Of a DNA stretch of 64,000 nt, positions 34,504-45,940 are shown in pieces. The translations under genes and the position numbers were made by a program. Below the pieces are notes generated by a model that searched no databases, was not told the origin of the DNA, and saw only the letters and a program-made list of their open reading frames with translations. Origin of the DNA: Ophiosphaerella korrae (Eukaryota > Ascomycota > Dothideomycetes > Pleosporales > Phaeosphaeriaceae); NCBI GenBank assembly GCA_028456385.1, contig JALNQF010000057.1:124001-188000 (forward strand), written 5' to 3'. The stretch's first letter is position 1. Every line of letters begins with the position of its first letter.

Positions 34504-35251
34504 CAACACGATGCTGACACACTTTCTATTTATCACGGTATTACTTGGTTTCCTGATTTCAGATTGACTGACCCCAGTGGGAGACCTGGGGGTCGAGCGA
34601 AGAGTAAACACTCTGGATATTGCATCAACCAAAGGCGGTGGCTTTCTCTCTAGAAAGAGCTCTCATGAAGTATAATGTCCAGACTAATGGGAGAAAATAC
34701 ATCTGAGAAGGGAAGCGTACACCATCCTTAAGCATCCATGTTATGATTGAAACCGAAAATGACAATCCGAACGATGACTTGAGGCATGCAAGTACGATTA
34801 AGTAGTCCAATAGGAGCGGCAGCTCCGGATCGCACGTTCCCCCACCATAGTCCTCCATGGCGCTAACACCAGAGCTATGATTGGGCTACGAAACTCATCC
34901 CCACTATGCACATCGATCTATGTATATCGAGACACCCAGATCCCTATTGAGTTGTGACTGCGCCCCTATCGTAACCCACTGGCTAGCACACGAATTGCAA
35001 AAATAACAACCGGCATTGAGATCCATGCTTCGATCTATAATCGAAATGTTTTGGGCGGTATGGGAGGGGCCGTAATATGTGGCTTAAAGCAGCCGCGTGT
35101 GGTCTTGGGAAAAATGACCCTCAGAATTTATTTCTCAGGCCTAACTCCCTAACAAGACCACACTACTATTTCCAATAGACACAAAGAACGAAATTCGGAC
35201 AAAAATTTAAGGGCTTCATTCATCAAGCAATACAGGAAGACTAACACAATT
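34504..35251. other. Intergenic stretch
   Basis: No supported gene; short frames only. Confidence 0.5.
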
Positions 35252-38083
35252 ATGCTGGGATGTCGGGACTCTGTTATTACATTACATCCAGCCCCCACTC
35301 GTGCATCGCACTCGACACGACGGAGCGAGAGGTTAAAGGCGACTACACCGGCAAACAAACACATTTCTAGATATACTAGCACCATCCTCACGGTCCCTGC
35401 GTCACTGGCTAGACCTACTAAAGATTCACAGTCTGTAAAGTTCAAGGAGTCTAGAAACACGAGGTGGCCCACGGTCGGCAAACCAGTTCTCAATTCTAAA
35501 CCCTCATTTTCAAATGATGGCTCTCGTTCTACTACCCCAGCAACGGGAGCAGGAACCAGGAGCTCGTCTTGGTCAGCTAAAGACGATGAAATTCTGATTC
35601 AGTCCAGGGCCCAAGGACTCAATTGGAATCAAATTTCGCCGAAACACTTCCCTCAAAAGTCGCCAAATGCTTGCCGCAAGCGACATGAGCGGCTAATGGA
35701 GCGCCAGAACTCTGGGCAGTGGGATGGCGAGAAATTGGATATTCTTGCTCAAGCATACGTGGAAGCCCGTCGTGAAATGTGGAGTGTTTTAGCTGCTCGC
35801 TTAGGAGAAAAATGGACCTTGGTGGAAACTAAGGTGGGAAAACCGAGCAGATGATCCAAGGATGAACGGCTAATAGATTTATAGTGTATGCAGGCAGGGA
35901 TGAAAAGCCTTACGCAGGCCTCCAGAAGTCATCAAAAGCGCGACTAACAGACTGGGAACAACGATCAGTCTGACAGCGGCGTCTGCATGTCCTACGATGA
36001 GATTGAAGCCGAGGTCGCCTCGTCTCAGGAACCTAATCTTCCACATTGTTTGAATCCCCTTGGTTATCCATCTCCACAATCACGTATATCTTCTATTCAA
36101 TCCATTTTACGCCCCCCGTATCACACACCATTACCTCCATCATCTCATTCAACACATAAAACATTGGAAAAGGGCCCTCAACACAGAAAACAGCCCATAG
36201 AGCAATGTTCCAATCAAACACAGCAATATTCTTGCGAGGGATCTCACTTGGCTCATTCCGATTCAGGAATGTCTGCTCCACAAAGAATAGAAGTTGAAAT
36301 ATCTGATATAATCGAGCCTTCTGAAAATGACTCCGTTATTGAAGGATCAGTACAGGAGACCTTCGAGAGAGATCTCTCGCAGAATTCCGTCAATGAAACA
36401 ATAAAAAATTACCACCAGGTTTCAGAACTACCAACGCGTAGGCTCGCAGCCTCTTCCCTGGCTTCTCCCCAAGATTCGCTGACATGTTTTGAAAATGATG
36501 ATGTTATTTTACTCAATATGAACACAGTACAAGGGGGAGAAGTATCTTCAGGTTCAAATTTCTCCGAAGATGAGGCTTTGGAGCTTACCGATGGGACTCC
36601 ATAAGACTCTAGCACTAATTGTGCTATCGAGATTGATGCCCATAGAGAGCAAATACTTGATCGGCTGATGGTGTCATTTTACGAAATCTTCACAGCCACT
36701 GTCTTCTCAAAACGGGGTGGTGATCCAAGCTCAACGCCGTCCAGCACTTCAAAACACAATGATAGCTCAGCTAGGCGTGGGTCTAGACTGACCGGCCAAA
36801 AACGAAAGTGTGGAGAATCAGATGAACAGGATGATGGTGGAGATAATGAAGACAATTCCAGAAAACGCCAACAAAATGAAGACAGCACTACGCGGCTACT
36901 GCCAGAAGTCGAGAATAGACTGGCTTGTCCTTATTACAAACGGCATCCATATGCGCACCAAGCATCCCACGCTTGTAAAGGGCCAGGCTGGCCCACGGTT
37001 CATCGCCTCAAGTATGATTCATCTAAATTTGGCTTAGTTTAAATCACTAACTTTTGAAAAGGGAGCACCTTTACCGCGAGCATGTCATACTCTTGCATTG
37101 CCGACGTTGCTACATCACCTTTGACAATGAAGGACAGCTAACAGAGCACTCTCGTTCTCTAGATAGTTGTGTCGTGACGGACGCTAAACCAATAGCGGGC
37201 TTTGACAAAGACCAAGAAAAAAAACTGAAAAGTAGATGAAGCATGTTTCGTGCCGAAAGTGAAGAGGAGAAGTGGAAAATCGTTTATCTCATCTTGTTTC
37301 CAGATACTGCAGCAACTGAGCTACCATCGCCATGTAAGTTGCAATTGGTGTATTTGACAAGCAGCTACTTATTTCTAGTCAGATTATGAAATTGAGTTAG
37401 ATACGAGTTCTAAGGCGCCAGAGGGCCAGTCTCCTAAAGCACTAGAACTTAAGCAATTTGACGCTTTCATGAGTCGCGAACTCCCAAGAAAGGTTCGCAA
37501 GGCTTCGGAGACTGAGATAGTCAAGATAATTGGGCCTATCGAAGAGACATTGAAGAATCAGCTAGAAAACATTGTTCGAAATTGTCAAGAGGCTTTGACT
37601 AGGAGTTTTCTTGACACTGTGCAACCCCTAGCTTCGTACTCCAGCAACGGCGCAGAGCCGGTAGAGACCCCATATCTCATACAGTCAGCTTGTGCAACCA
37701 ATACGAGTGAAGTCGTTTGGAGCCAAGCGACAAATATCACGAGCGATGAGTTATCGCAACACTTCATTCCTCCCGAGTCAACACCAAGTCCATGGCCCAA
37801 CATTATCAACCCGGTTGATAGAAATAGCTATTTTATGTCGTCATGTTCGGATTCGGCATATTGTTCGCATTCAGGAAGCTCTAATCCCTCGTTTCTCAGT
37901 AATGATTGGCTCGCAGGATCAACAATGGGGACGGCACCCGTAAACACTGGAAATAATGATGATTCGCCTAGCATACAACATGTGCCAATATTGTGCTTCG
38001 ATGACCAACAACCTGCGAGTTACATTGGAAAAGGGAAAGAAAAAGCCGTGTGGAGCATTACAAGCCCTGCGTTCGAGAACTGA
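35252..38083 (+). pseudogene. SANT/Myb plus C2H2-like gene with three in-frame stop codons
   Basis: Exons 35252..35833, 35885..37011, 37062..37333 and 37383..38083 add to 2682 nt, exactly 894 codons, with introns of 51, 50, 50 and 49-nt class and good branch sites (CGGCTAATA, CACTAAC). Residues about 100-200 form SANT/Myb-like repeats: SSSWSAKDDEILIQSRAQGLNWNQIS and ARREMWSVLAARLGEKWTLVE. Near codon 580 is a zinc-finger-like block with HRLKEHLYREHVILLHCRRC, TFDNEGQLTEHSR. The frame is interrupted by TAA at 35945-35947, TAA at 36602-36604 and TGA at 37237-37239. Restoring C for T at each would give CAA, CAA and CGA, so each fits a single C->T change. There is no frameshift. As annotated, only a 214-residue N-terminal Myb protein could be made. 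Confidence 0.85.
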
Positions 38084-38724
38084 GGGCTGTCAAAACGATG
38101 AGACCTGGGGCTATAGGTATACTGTTCTACACGAAAATGGTATGTCAGAAGATAAAAATGTTTCAAGCGGAAGGATAAGCATGGGCGTTAAACGCAAAAT
38201 TTAAGGTTCTCATTTGAAGACTTGCTAAGACGGCATCGGTCAATAATACACCACTTCCCCTCAGGCTTTCGACCAAATAGATCAAGCTTTCCATCACTTC
38301 ATTGTTTAAAGTAGATCCTGGATATTGGGAATCAGTGTGACACATTTGGTTGGGTTGTCTCGAGGCCTTGGTTCAAGCTTTTGGTGTGGTTGGCCACGCT
38401 GGTTTCGCATTCATTCGCGGATATAGGAGTAGTTTCAGGATACGATTCGAGGAAAATGTCGTTGGGATCGTTTTCCACGGTCTATTTGTTCGAAAAATGG
38501 ATAATTTCGGATGCCTAGGCCCCAACATGGGCGATGGTATAAGTAATTTCGTGATTGTTTGAGGAGGCCATTCTTGCATGAACTTGTAATAAGATATTGT
38601 AGACTCGGAGATGGTGTGATGAAGTGTATTAGAACTCGAGGCAATCCAATATATTTATAAATATTTATTTCTTCAAAAGGCTATGCAGCATGACTTTGCT
38701 TATGGCGAATGTGTTACCTGTCAG
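38084..38724. other. Intergenic stretch
   Basis: AT-rich with no supported gene. Confidence 0.5.
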
Positions 38725-39872
38725 TGGTAGTTGTGTGCCAAATATGCGCGCCGACGACATGGACAGACAACAAACACTCTTATGGTAAGAAGAAAGATTA
38801 GTGTTCAAAAGGAGCACTCTTAATAAAATTCAAGAGAATCGTTTTTCAACTCTCTAAAGATAGTAGCGCTACAGGTTGCACTGCGTTTGATTATAGCGCA
38901 GATCTTGCGCGCAAGTCCTCTTGGTTTCCATACGGCCAGCTAGACCAACACCAAATTGCTCAACTCAACGCGCACATTCAGCGCAAATATATGAGCCCCA
39001 ACAAATATTTGATAGCACCCCTGTATTTAGCCGTGTAGAACGGTTTGGGGTGTATGTGAAAGCCCACATGATGTCCAGGGTACTTAGGTAACATGGAGTG
39101 CAGGGATAGGAACTGAACAGGTCGCTAAGGCGACAGATAACGCTGCGTATTATGAGGCCCATGACTTCTTCAATAACAGCAACGCTGGAATGCACCGCAT
39201 CAATACGTGTTTGGCGTAGGTCTACACTCTTTGAGGCATTTGAGATAAAATTTGTTATACTCATAGCATTACCGATAATAAAAGTCCCCACAATATTATG
39301 CCCGAAACCTAGATGAAGTAGTATGTAGCTGAAAGCAATCGTAAGAACAACACCCGTTGCAGCCCCTAGTACGGCTAGGTTGAGATTGGCTTTGAGTAGG
39401 TCTAGATAGGTAGACAAGCCACCCTAAAACATAATGAGAGTAAGTCCTAACTTACGTAGCCGAGATGCATGAATGTTTCAACTCAGTCATGATGCAGGAT
39501 GTTAGCAAGTGACTTACCACGATAATTCCAACTACGATAGGACCAATAACGCTGGCGCGAATGATCATGGCGGAAACATATTCAGGGACCCAAATAAAAG
39601 TAAAGAAGCATACGAAGGTTGGAATTTCCGTAACCAAACAGCGGTGTTAGTCAATTCGATGTGTAGTGGACAGGTATTGCAAAAACGGAGTTGTCGCAGC
39701 GCTACCAGGCATCGCCAAGAGTAGTAAAGTTGCCAACCTCCCTTTTCAAAATAGTCATATAAGTTGCAGTAGACCTGGTATGAATTTACATAATCAAATA
39801 GTACACGTATTCGATACGCTAATGATGCAGGGTCCACAGGGTTTTCCAGTGAATAGTAGCACACCGCATCTT
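38725..39872 (+). repeat. Dispersed repeat, copy A
   Basis: Starts near GGTAGTTGTGTGCCAAATAT and ends near GAATAGTAGCACACCGC. Both ends match the segment at 47327-48180 in the same orientation, including the block with TAGCGCAGATCTTGCGCGCAA. Copy A has an additional roughly 600 bp in its middle carrying antiporter-like codons. Similarity is obvious by eye but diverged. Confidence 0.75.
38965..39640 (-). pseudogene. Na+/H+ antiporter (CPA family) remnant
   Basis: Minus-strand pieces align in order with fungal sodium/hydrogen exchangers: IIRASVIGPIVVGIIV (first membrane helices, family ILRAGLIGQIIVG), then LLKANLNLAVLGAATGVVLT, NASKSVDLRQTRIDAVHSSV and AVIEEVMGLIIRSVI. In active members the last block contains the ion-binding SAAVxDDVVGL residues; here the aspartate pair is replaced by EE. 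The two pieces are in separate frames and the C-terminal half is missing, so this is a dead fragment. It lies inside dispersed repeat copy A. Confidence 0.7.
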
Positions 39873-40091
39873 GCTACAACGGCCAATAATAAAGAAAATT
39901 CCTGTCATTGACCTCAACCGCTCAGCAAAAGGCGAAATAACAACACCCAGTCCAAAATGGCTTCAAGCTTCTATCTCTATAACACCCCGGCGGAGGTTAA
40001 GAACGCCAAGGTCAGCACCAAAAGACAACAGCCCGCCAGGCCCTTTAGGTTGGAGCTAATACGGGGTATCTAGGGACTGCACCTGATAACC
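39873..40091. other. Short spacer
   Basis: Between copy A and the glutathione S-transferase remnant; nothing supportable. Confidence 0.4.
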
Positions 40092-41018
40092 ATGTCCACT
40101 TCGAATTGCAAGAATGTCCAGATTATTCTTGGGAAATTGAAGGAGTTGTATGGCACCGAGTGTGAGGAAAACTGGCCCAATTGGTTCTTTGCATGAGGCG
40201 CTGACGATAATTACCTAGACACTAAGACAATAATTGACACCAAAACCAATGAGCAGAAGGATGGCTCTTGAAACTCAATCCAAATGGTAGGTAACCAGTT
40301 TTAGGCACGAAGAATCTACTTATTCGTAACCGCAGGACGGATCCTAGTCACCGTCGACAACACCAAGAGCCCGCCTTTCCCAGTGATAGAGACCTCGGTC
40401 GAGCTGCTTTACTTCTTCAAAAAACACTATAAGAACGCTGCGTTCGGATTTACAGACGATCATGAGCGGAGCGAATGTTTGCAATGGCTCTTCTTCTGAC
40501 ATGGCAATGTATTCACCCTCCTAACGCTGATACTTCATCTGTGTCAGCTAATTGCCAGGGCCAACCGATCCAAGGCCAATCGAGTTGGTTCTCCAAGAAC
40601 GCTAAGGAAAATACGCGTAAGTATCTGAAATTTGTACTGCCTCTTGGTAAGCATTCCTGATTGTTGGTGAGTGTAATCGCCCCCAATCGTTTCAAGAACG
40701 AAGTCCTCCACATCTACGGTGTCATCGAGCTCCAGCTCTCGGGCAAATACACTGACCAAGTCAAAGAATACCTCGCCGGCAAAGGCGCAAGTCGGTACTC
40801 TGTCGCAGACATCTCCACTTGGCGTAAGAACTTCTCTTTCCCAACACGTACCGCTTTTTGACTGACATCCGCAAGCTTGGTTGGATGGCTGGAAAAGCAA
40901 CGGCCGGATCACCCAGGAGAACATGAACCAGTTCCCGCATCTGCAGAAGTGGATTGAGCGCATCAGGCAGCCGCCTGCAGTGCAGCGAGGCACGGATCCG
41001 AAGGCTTGGGCGGTGTAA
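40092..41018 (+). pseudogene. Glutathione S-transferase (Ure2-like) remnant
   Basis: Pieces in order along the plus strand match a fungal Ure2-type GST: MSTSNCKNVQIILGKLKELYG (thioredoxin-like N-terminus); ILVTVDNTKSPPFPVIETSV and ELLYFFKKHYKNAAFGFTDD; ERSECLQWLFFWHG; GQPIQGQSSWFS; RFKNEVLHIYGVIELQLSGK; EYLAGKGASRYSVADISTW; finally NQFPHLQKWIERIRQPPAVQ, ending DPKAWAV-stop. The family residue order is kept, but successive pieces fall in different frames, stops occur early, and splice sites alone do not repair it (for example after STW and before ENMNQ). GSTs conjugate glutathione to electrophiles. Lost gene, perhaps once part of a detoxification group with its neighbours. Confidence 0.8.
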
Positions 41019-41944
41019 GGGTGTGTGAGCGCATTGAGACGATCTTGAGAAATTGACGCACTAGCTCGAGTGGTGGGAGAGAGAGAAAATCGAAATTCGT
41101 GGAAACCTTTAAGTGTGCTGAATTTGATGATTGATAGATTTTCATGATGTTGAGATATTGTGGTTTCCATGCAAGTCTTCGTCTATTTAGTTCAGTTTGC
41201 GCATTCATCCTCTCTACTATTTTTTACCACTTGTTTCCCATCATTAGCGTCTCATCGATACAAAGCAGAGTAGTAGTTGACACTATGTTTTTTGTGGTTT
41301 TGCTACGATGTACTTCGTTCAAGGCGCTCTTTCTTCGATCTTCGTGCGCAGTGAGCTTCCTTTTTCCTTCCGTACACACCCTCTGCTCGCGCCGTACAAA
41401 CTTCCTTAACAACAATATTCATTTGTTCATTTGTTCGTTCGTTCAACTGCTCACTTAACTTATTTTTCCGATAAAAGCTTTGTTTGATGTTTGCGGCGAG
41501 GGTCGAAGTTTCCTTCCTGACGCGAGGCGCAGCGTTTGAGTTTTCCAATCGGCTCTTTTGCACCACCTTGCTTCTTTGCCCTCGGCCACAATCTTCAAAA
41601 GTCAATTAAATCATAGCGTTGTCTTTTATCTGTTAATATTTAGATAATAGCTTTATTTCAGCTAAAAAAAAAAAGGAAATGTACTAGGTTTGTATGGCCT
41701 GATCGATTTATCCGCCGAAATTTCCAATCGGAATAGCGGATAGATCGGAGCGGATTGCTGTGGGCTTTGGTCTATCCGATTCAGATATGGCCATGTTGTT
41801 GACCTATATAGGTCGGTCAATGATGTGCCAAATCCGACTGATCCGACTAATTAACATCCCTCGATAAAGACTGCCTCGACCTCGTAAAATAACATCTCAC
41901 CTTTATCAATCGAACACCTATTTAGATTCCTCTCCTTGCTCGAA
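41019..41944. other. Intergenic stretch
   Basis: AT-rich, pyrimidine tracts. Around 41700-41770 are several CGGATA/ATCGGA words in both orientations, reminiscent of a hAT-type transposon end, but no element could be delimited. Confidence 0.4.
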
Positions 41945-42429
41945 ATGCTCAGTCCTCAATCCTCATTCAAACAATTCAATTCACTCTCTCCTACAACATC
42001 CTGTCCCGACTACTTTCGTGGAGGAGTCTTTAAGGGCCATCTCACTGGCAACGAGGTCACAATCCATAGTGTCAAGACTCACGTTATTAAACCCGAAGCC
42101 AGTGTCACGCCCAAGGGCATCATAGTTTTCATAACTGATACATTTGGCTGGGACTTTGTAAACAACCGGGTCTTATCCAACCACTATGCCAAGAGAGGTT
42201 TCCTAGTCTACTGCCCAGACCTCATGAATGGTCCGTCCCGTCCCCAAGACTCTTAACCTACACCTAATTTATAGACACCTAAAGGCCATGTTATATCTCC
42301 TTCGATCCTCCCTGTTGTGGACACGCTCTTAGAGAAAGCATCCTAGTTCACCACTATCTTCGTCAAGTCCTTCCTCTTCCTCAAGGTCCTGTACCACGTG
42401 ATCCCCTGGATGATAGCCCTACTTCAATA
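41945..42429 (+). pseudogene. Dienelactone hydrolase family fragment
   Basis: Starts at ATG 41945; DYFRGGVFKGHLTGNEVTIH and GIIVFITDTFGWDFVNNRVL followed by FLVYCPDLMNG are the N-terminal third of fungal dienelactone hydrolase-like proteins. A probable intron (GTCCGT...TTATAG, ending near 42274) is followed by ISPSILPVVDTLLEKAS, a TAG stop, then IFVKSFLFLKVLYHVIPWMI in the same frame, matching the next family segment. The catalytic Cys-Asp-His part is absent. The copy is truncated at its 3' end close to the end of the opposite-strand transporter gene. Confidence 0.65.
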
Positions 42430-42567
42430 AATTAGGTAGCCAGCCTTGAATACCATCCAATTTCCTCCCTCTATGCATTCCTCCATTCCGTCCTCTCCCT
42501 AAGCTGGATAATTTCCACAACGAAGAAACGGCAATATCTCCGTTGGCATGATCGTCTGAACAGCTGT

Positions 42568-44599
42568 TTAGGCACCGCTGTCACTAGGCTTCTTCGCGTT
42601 AACATTATTCCACTTGCTATACAAGCCGACAGGAACAGTGACGCCGCAGGCCCCGATAGTAATTGCGAAAGCAACCTTGATACCCCATGCGTACGCATGG
42701 ACAACACCGTCCAGCTCGGCTCCGGAAAATACCTGGTGCAGCTCAGTGGCACCGGTAGCCGTGACTAGGGCGGGATTGACGCTCGGTGCGGTGTTGGCAA
42801 GCTTGTGCACGAGCTGGTTGACGAAGCCGGATTGCGCGGCTGCGATAAAAAATGTGCCACCGATAGATCGACAGACTGTGCACGAGGGACACACTTAGCT
42901 TAGGGATACAAGGGGGTAAATAAAATTGACGAAATCCTAGGACAGGGCGTAGGAGAACTTACATATAATAATTGCGGTCGTAGGAGCCATGTCGCTTGGC
43001 GCAGCAAAAGCCTGCGCAACGATGACCGGGACTTGGAAGGCGATGCCGTATCCGAAGCCTGCCAAGATCTGATACCCAACCCATTTGCCTGTGGAGGTCC
43101 TAATGTCGAGAGTATACAGTAGACCAGCGGCGATAGTTACGATCACAGAGCCAGTTGTTAAATAAGGAGCTGCAACACCCGTCTTCGTGATGATTCTGCC
43201 TGAGGTATATGTGGCAATGCCAAACATGATGATGAGAGGGATGTTGCGCACACCCGAGCCAATCGGACTGATGTTGTAGATGCTTTGAAAATAAATGGGC
43301 AGGTAATAGAGCGTGACGAAATACGATCCAGCGAAGAAGAAGCCCCATACGCCGTTGACCCAGACGGCCCTTTGGCGTATAAGGCGTGGTGTCAGCATGG
43401 CACGTTCGCCTTGCCATATTTCTATAATTATGAGTGCAAGAACCATGACAGTGAAGCCGACGAGTAAACCGATAACAACGCTGGAATTCCACGCATGGGT
43501 TACACCACCGTACTGAAGAGCTAGAAGCAAGGTGAGGGATACACCCATTATAAGCACTGTCCCTAAAAAGTCCATATGTAGAAGCTTCTCTTTGAGCGTA
43601 GCATCGACCACCTTAGCGGCTTGAGGAGTCTTGAAGGTGAGCAGGATGATAAGAGCGGCCACACCACCGATTGGAAGATTGATATAGAAGCACCTAAAGT
43701 TATCATGTCAGGCCAGGTCTTATCATATAAGGAGTCGATGACTGGAAATGGTCCTGTTTTGCAACAAAGACAAAGCAGTACAACATTCTTGACTCACCAC
43801 CTCCAAGACGCCGCATCTGTGAGCCCTCCACCGATGAGTGGTCCAGCGACAGCGGCGACGCCATATGAAGCACCAATAACCCCTGTGTAGGTAGCTCTTT
43901 TCGTGGGCTCAGCAGCAAAGGCAGAAATCGTGTATACTCCAGGCGCGATACCCGAGGCACCAAGACCGGCGATGGCACGTCCAACAATCAGAGTCGTTGA
44001 GTTTGGGGCAACAGCGCAGATCAAACTCCCAAGTTCAAAGATGAAGATTGCCACCAGGAAACTGGCTTTGAGGGGAAAGTATTTATACACTTTGCCCCAC
44101 AGTGACTGGAACGCTCCGAGCGTCATGAAATAAGCCGAGCCGTACCACGAGATATCGTCAAGTCTGTTGAATTGGTCGGTAATCTTTGGAATAGCGGTTG
44201 CGACAATGGTCTAAATCGAGAGAATCAGCTTACTGACGTGTGATGCATTGGCAAAAGACGACTCTGCGAGAAACTTGGAGCGGTAGAACTCACCTGATCC
44301 ACAGAAATGAGGGTGATACTGAGCACGAGCGCAAGCATTATGAACAAGACTTCGACACCCTTCGGATATGCAACAGATTCTTGCGGCTTATCCACGGCTT
44401 TTTCTTTATTAGCAGGACCATCGTCTTCGGGGATTTCTGGTTTCTCTACGCCATTAACAGTCGAGGATGCCACAGTGGACGGTTCGTTAGACTCGACGAT
44501 CTGCTTTTCTTTTTCAGACTCGACCTGATGTGTTTTCTCTCCGGTCGCTTCGAGCTTGCCGTCCTCTAGCAAGGGAGGCGGATATTTTGATAGAGACAT
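42568..44599 (-). CDS. MFS drug-efflux transporter, DHA2 (14-helix) family
   Basis: Minus-strand exons 44599..44294, 44210..43798, 43693..42963 and 42875..42568 (introns 83, 104, 87 nt), 585 residues with consistent phases. A charged cytoplasmic N-terminus (about 85 residues, E/K-rich) precedes 14 predicted helices. Family signatures: [91 protein letters not shown] and the last-helix region. The position and spacing match fungal DHA2 pumps that export toxins, drugs or secondary metabolites. The start ATG at 44599 is used since the upstream frame begins only with TTG. It stands beside a Zn2Cys6 regulator remnant and has CGG-bearing repeats in its promoter, suggesting former pathway-specific control. 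Confidence 0.93.
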
Positions 44600-44691
44600 G
44601 TGTTTTTCGTGTGGCTCAATAGCTTCGACTTGATATGAGACTCTATATCCTTTAGGAACGCAACTCCGAAGCAATTAGTGTCCGTTTAGCT

Positions 44692-44697
44692 TATATA
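44692..44697 (-). promoter_or_regulatory. Candidate TATA box of the DHA2 pump
   Basis: TATATA, about 93 bp upstream of the ATG and about 17 bp from the tandem CGG repeat. Confidence 0.5.
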
Positions 44698-44714
44698 GAT
44701 CAGGTTATCCAAAC

Positions 44715-44765
44715 GTACGGAGGTAATGTACGGAGATAATGTACGGAGGTAATGTATGGAGGTGC
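44715..44765 (-). promoter_or_regulatory. 13-bp tandem repeat with CGG triplets upstream of the DHA2 pump
   Basis: Three near-identical units GTACGGAGGTAAT (second has AGATAAT) and a partial fourth in which CGG has become TGG. CGG/CCG triplets are the half-sites bound by Zn2Cys6 regulators; here they recur with 13-bp period just upstream of a TATA box. Could instead be a chance microsatellite. Confidence 0.6.
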
Positions 44766-45106
44766 ATGCCCAAATATCATTTGATTGTAGCCCTTGGTGC
44801 TCGCTTGTCACCATATCAGACCCCTGCCAGTGTTGTATACCGGAGCTAGGCCTAGTGAAACGCCGTTAAGTCCGCAAACCTGTTAACGTCGCTCGTCCAA
44901 ATAGTGCGGTAGTATAAACCATACTGCAGAGATTCCAGGGGATACCTCAGGTTGTCAGACACCTCAAAATTCTACGGTATCTACTAATTCCTCGTTGTTT
45001 TTAGCTAGCAGGGGCTTAAAATATAATAAGGGTGAGCGTTGATGATTGAATAAATAGCAGCCCTTCGTTTCCTTCGGTTCCATCTATATCCACAATAATC
45101 CTTCAC

Positions 45107-45394
45107 ATGGATGCCGAGAGATACAAGGCCAGGCGCGTCAATCACGACATAAGTTCACCGGGACCGACCCATACCCTGCTAACTAAAAACGACAAACCTG
45201 AAATTACACAGTATATTCAGTTCAAGATTTCTCATTACAGCTCACGAACTAATGGTGAGTCAACGTAGGAGTCTCCTTGTCCCCCTTCAGACCTTGCAAA
45301 AGTTCCGACTTTAGGACCGGACCAGGGAAATCTTACAGGAATAGGTACACATGTGACTCTTTCGAAAAAATGCGCCTATTCTTGTCAATTCTAA
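45107..45394 (+). CDS. Hypothetical two-exon small protein
   Basis: Exons 45107..45254 and 45315..45394 joined by a 60-nt intron (GTGAGT...CTTTAG) give 75 residues, phases consistent: MDAERYKARRVNHDISSPGP at the start and SSRTNGPDQGNLTGIGTHVT across the junction. No family recognised. The clean donor and acceptor argue for a genuine transcript; a C-terminal truncation of a larger protein is also possible. Confidence 0.35.
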
Positions 45395-45940
45395 TTCTAA
45401 ACCCGATTAAGAACATATAGGCCCACACCAATAATGGGCTTCCACTAGCTAAACAATCAGCATTCTTAGTTGAGAATCCTTCGACTCTGTATTCAATCTA
45501 GCTAAATATGAACCCCTTCCTTTATGCAAGTTTGAAGCTCCTAAATGGCCTTACTAAGCTTGACATACTCATCAGGTAGGGTTCTAAGTATAAACTGAGC
45601 AGAGTCGACAATACCTTATAAGCTGCCGCTTTCTTTACCGCCTTCGGACCCAAACGTTAGCTTGTATCAGTCGGTTCCCTATTCAAAGGCTGCAACCTAT
45701 ACAGTTAAGTAGGTGTATAATCAGCTGCAGAACTGTAATAAATTACGCAGAGGACAACCTAGCGCTGTACAAAGTTTACTGTTACGGCTCGGTCCCTTAA
45801 ACTATAGACCCTAAGGACCTCTTAATAGAGTTAAAAACTGCGCGGAAGAGGGCTATGACGTACTAGTAGGAGGCGAGAGCAAGAAAAATGGGGCTGTATT
45901 AAATAGGCAGCGGTCGCTCGCTTTCATCGCGGGATGGGGG
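45395..45940. other. AT-rich intergenic stretch
   Basis: Many short stops in all frames; no supported gene. Confidence 0.5.

Noticed and set aside
41700..41830. hAT transposon end
   Set aside because: CGGAT words in both orientations looked suggestive, but no terminal repeats, target duplication or transposase could be found.
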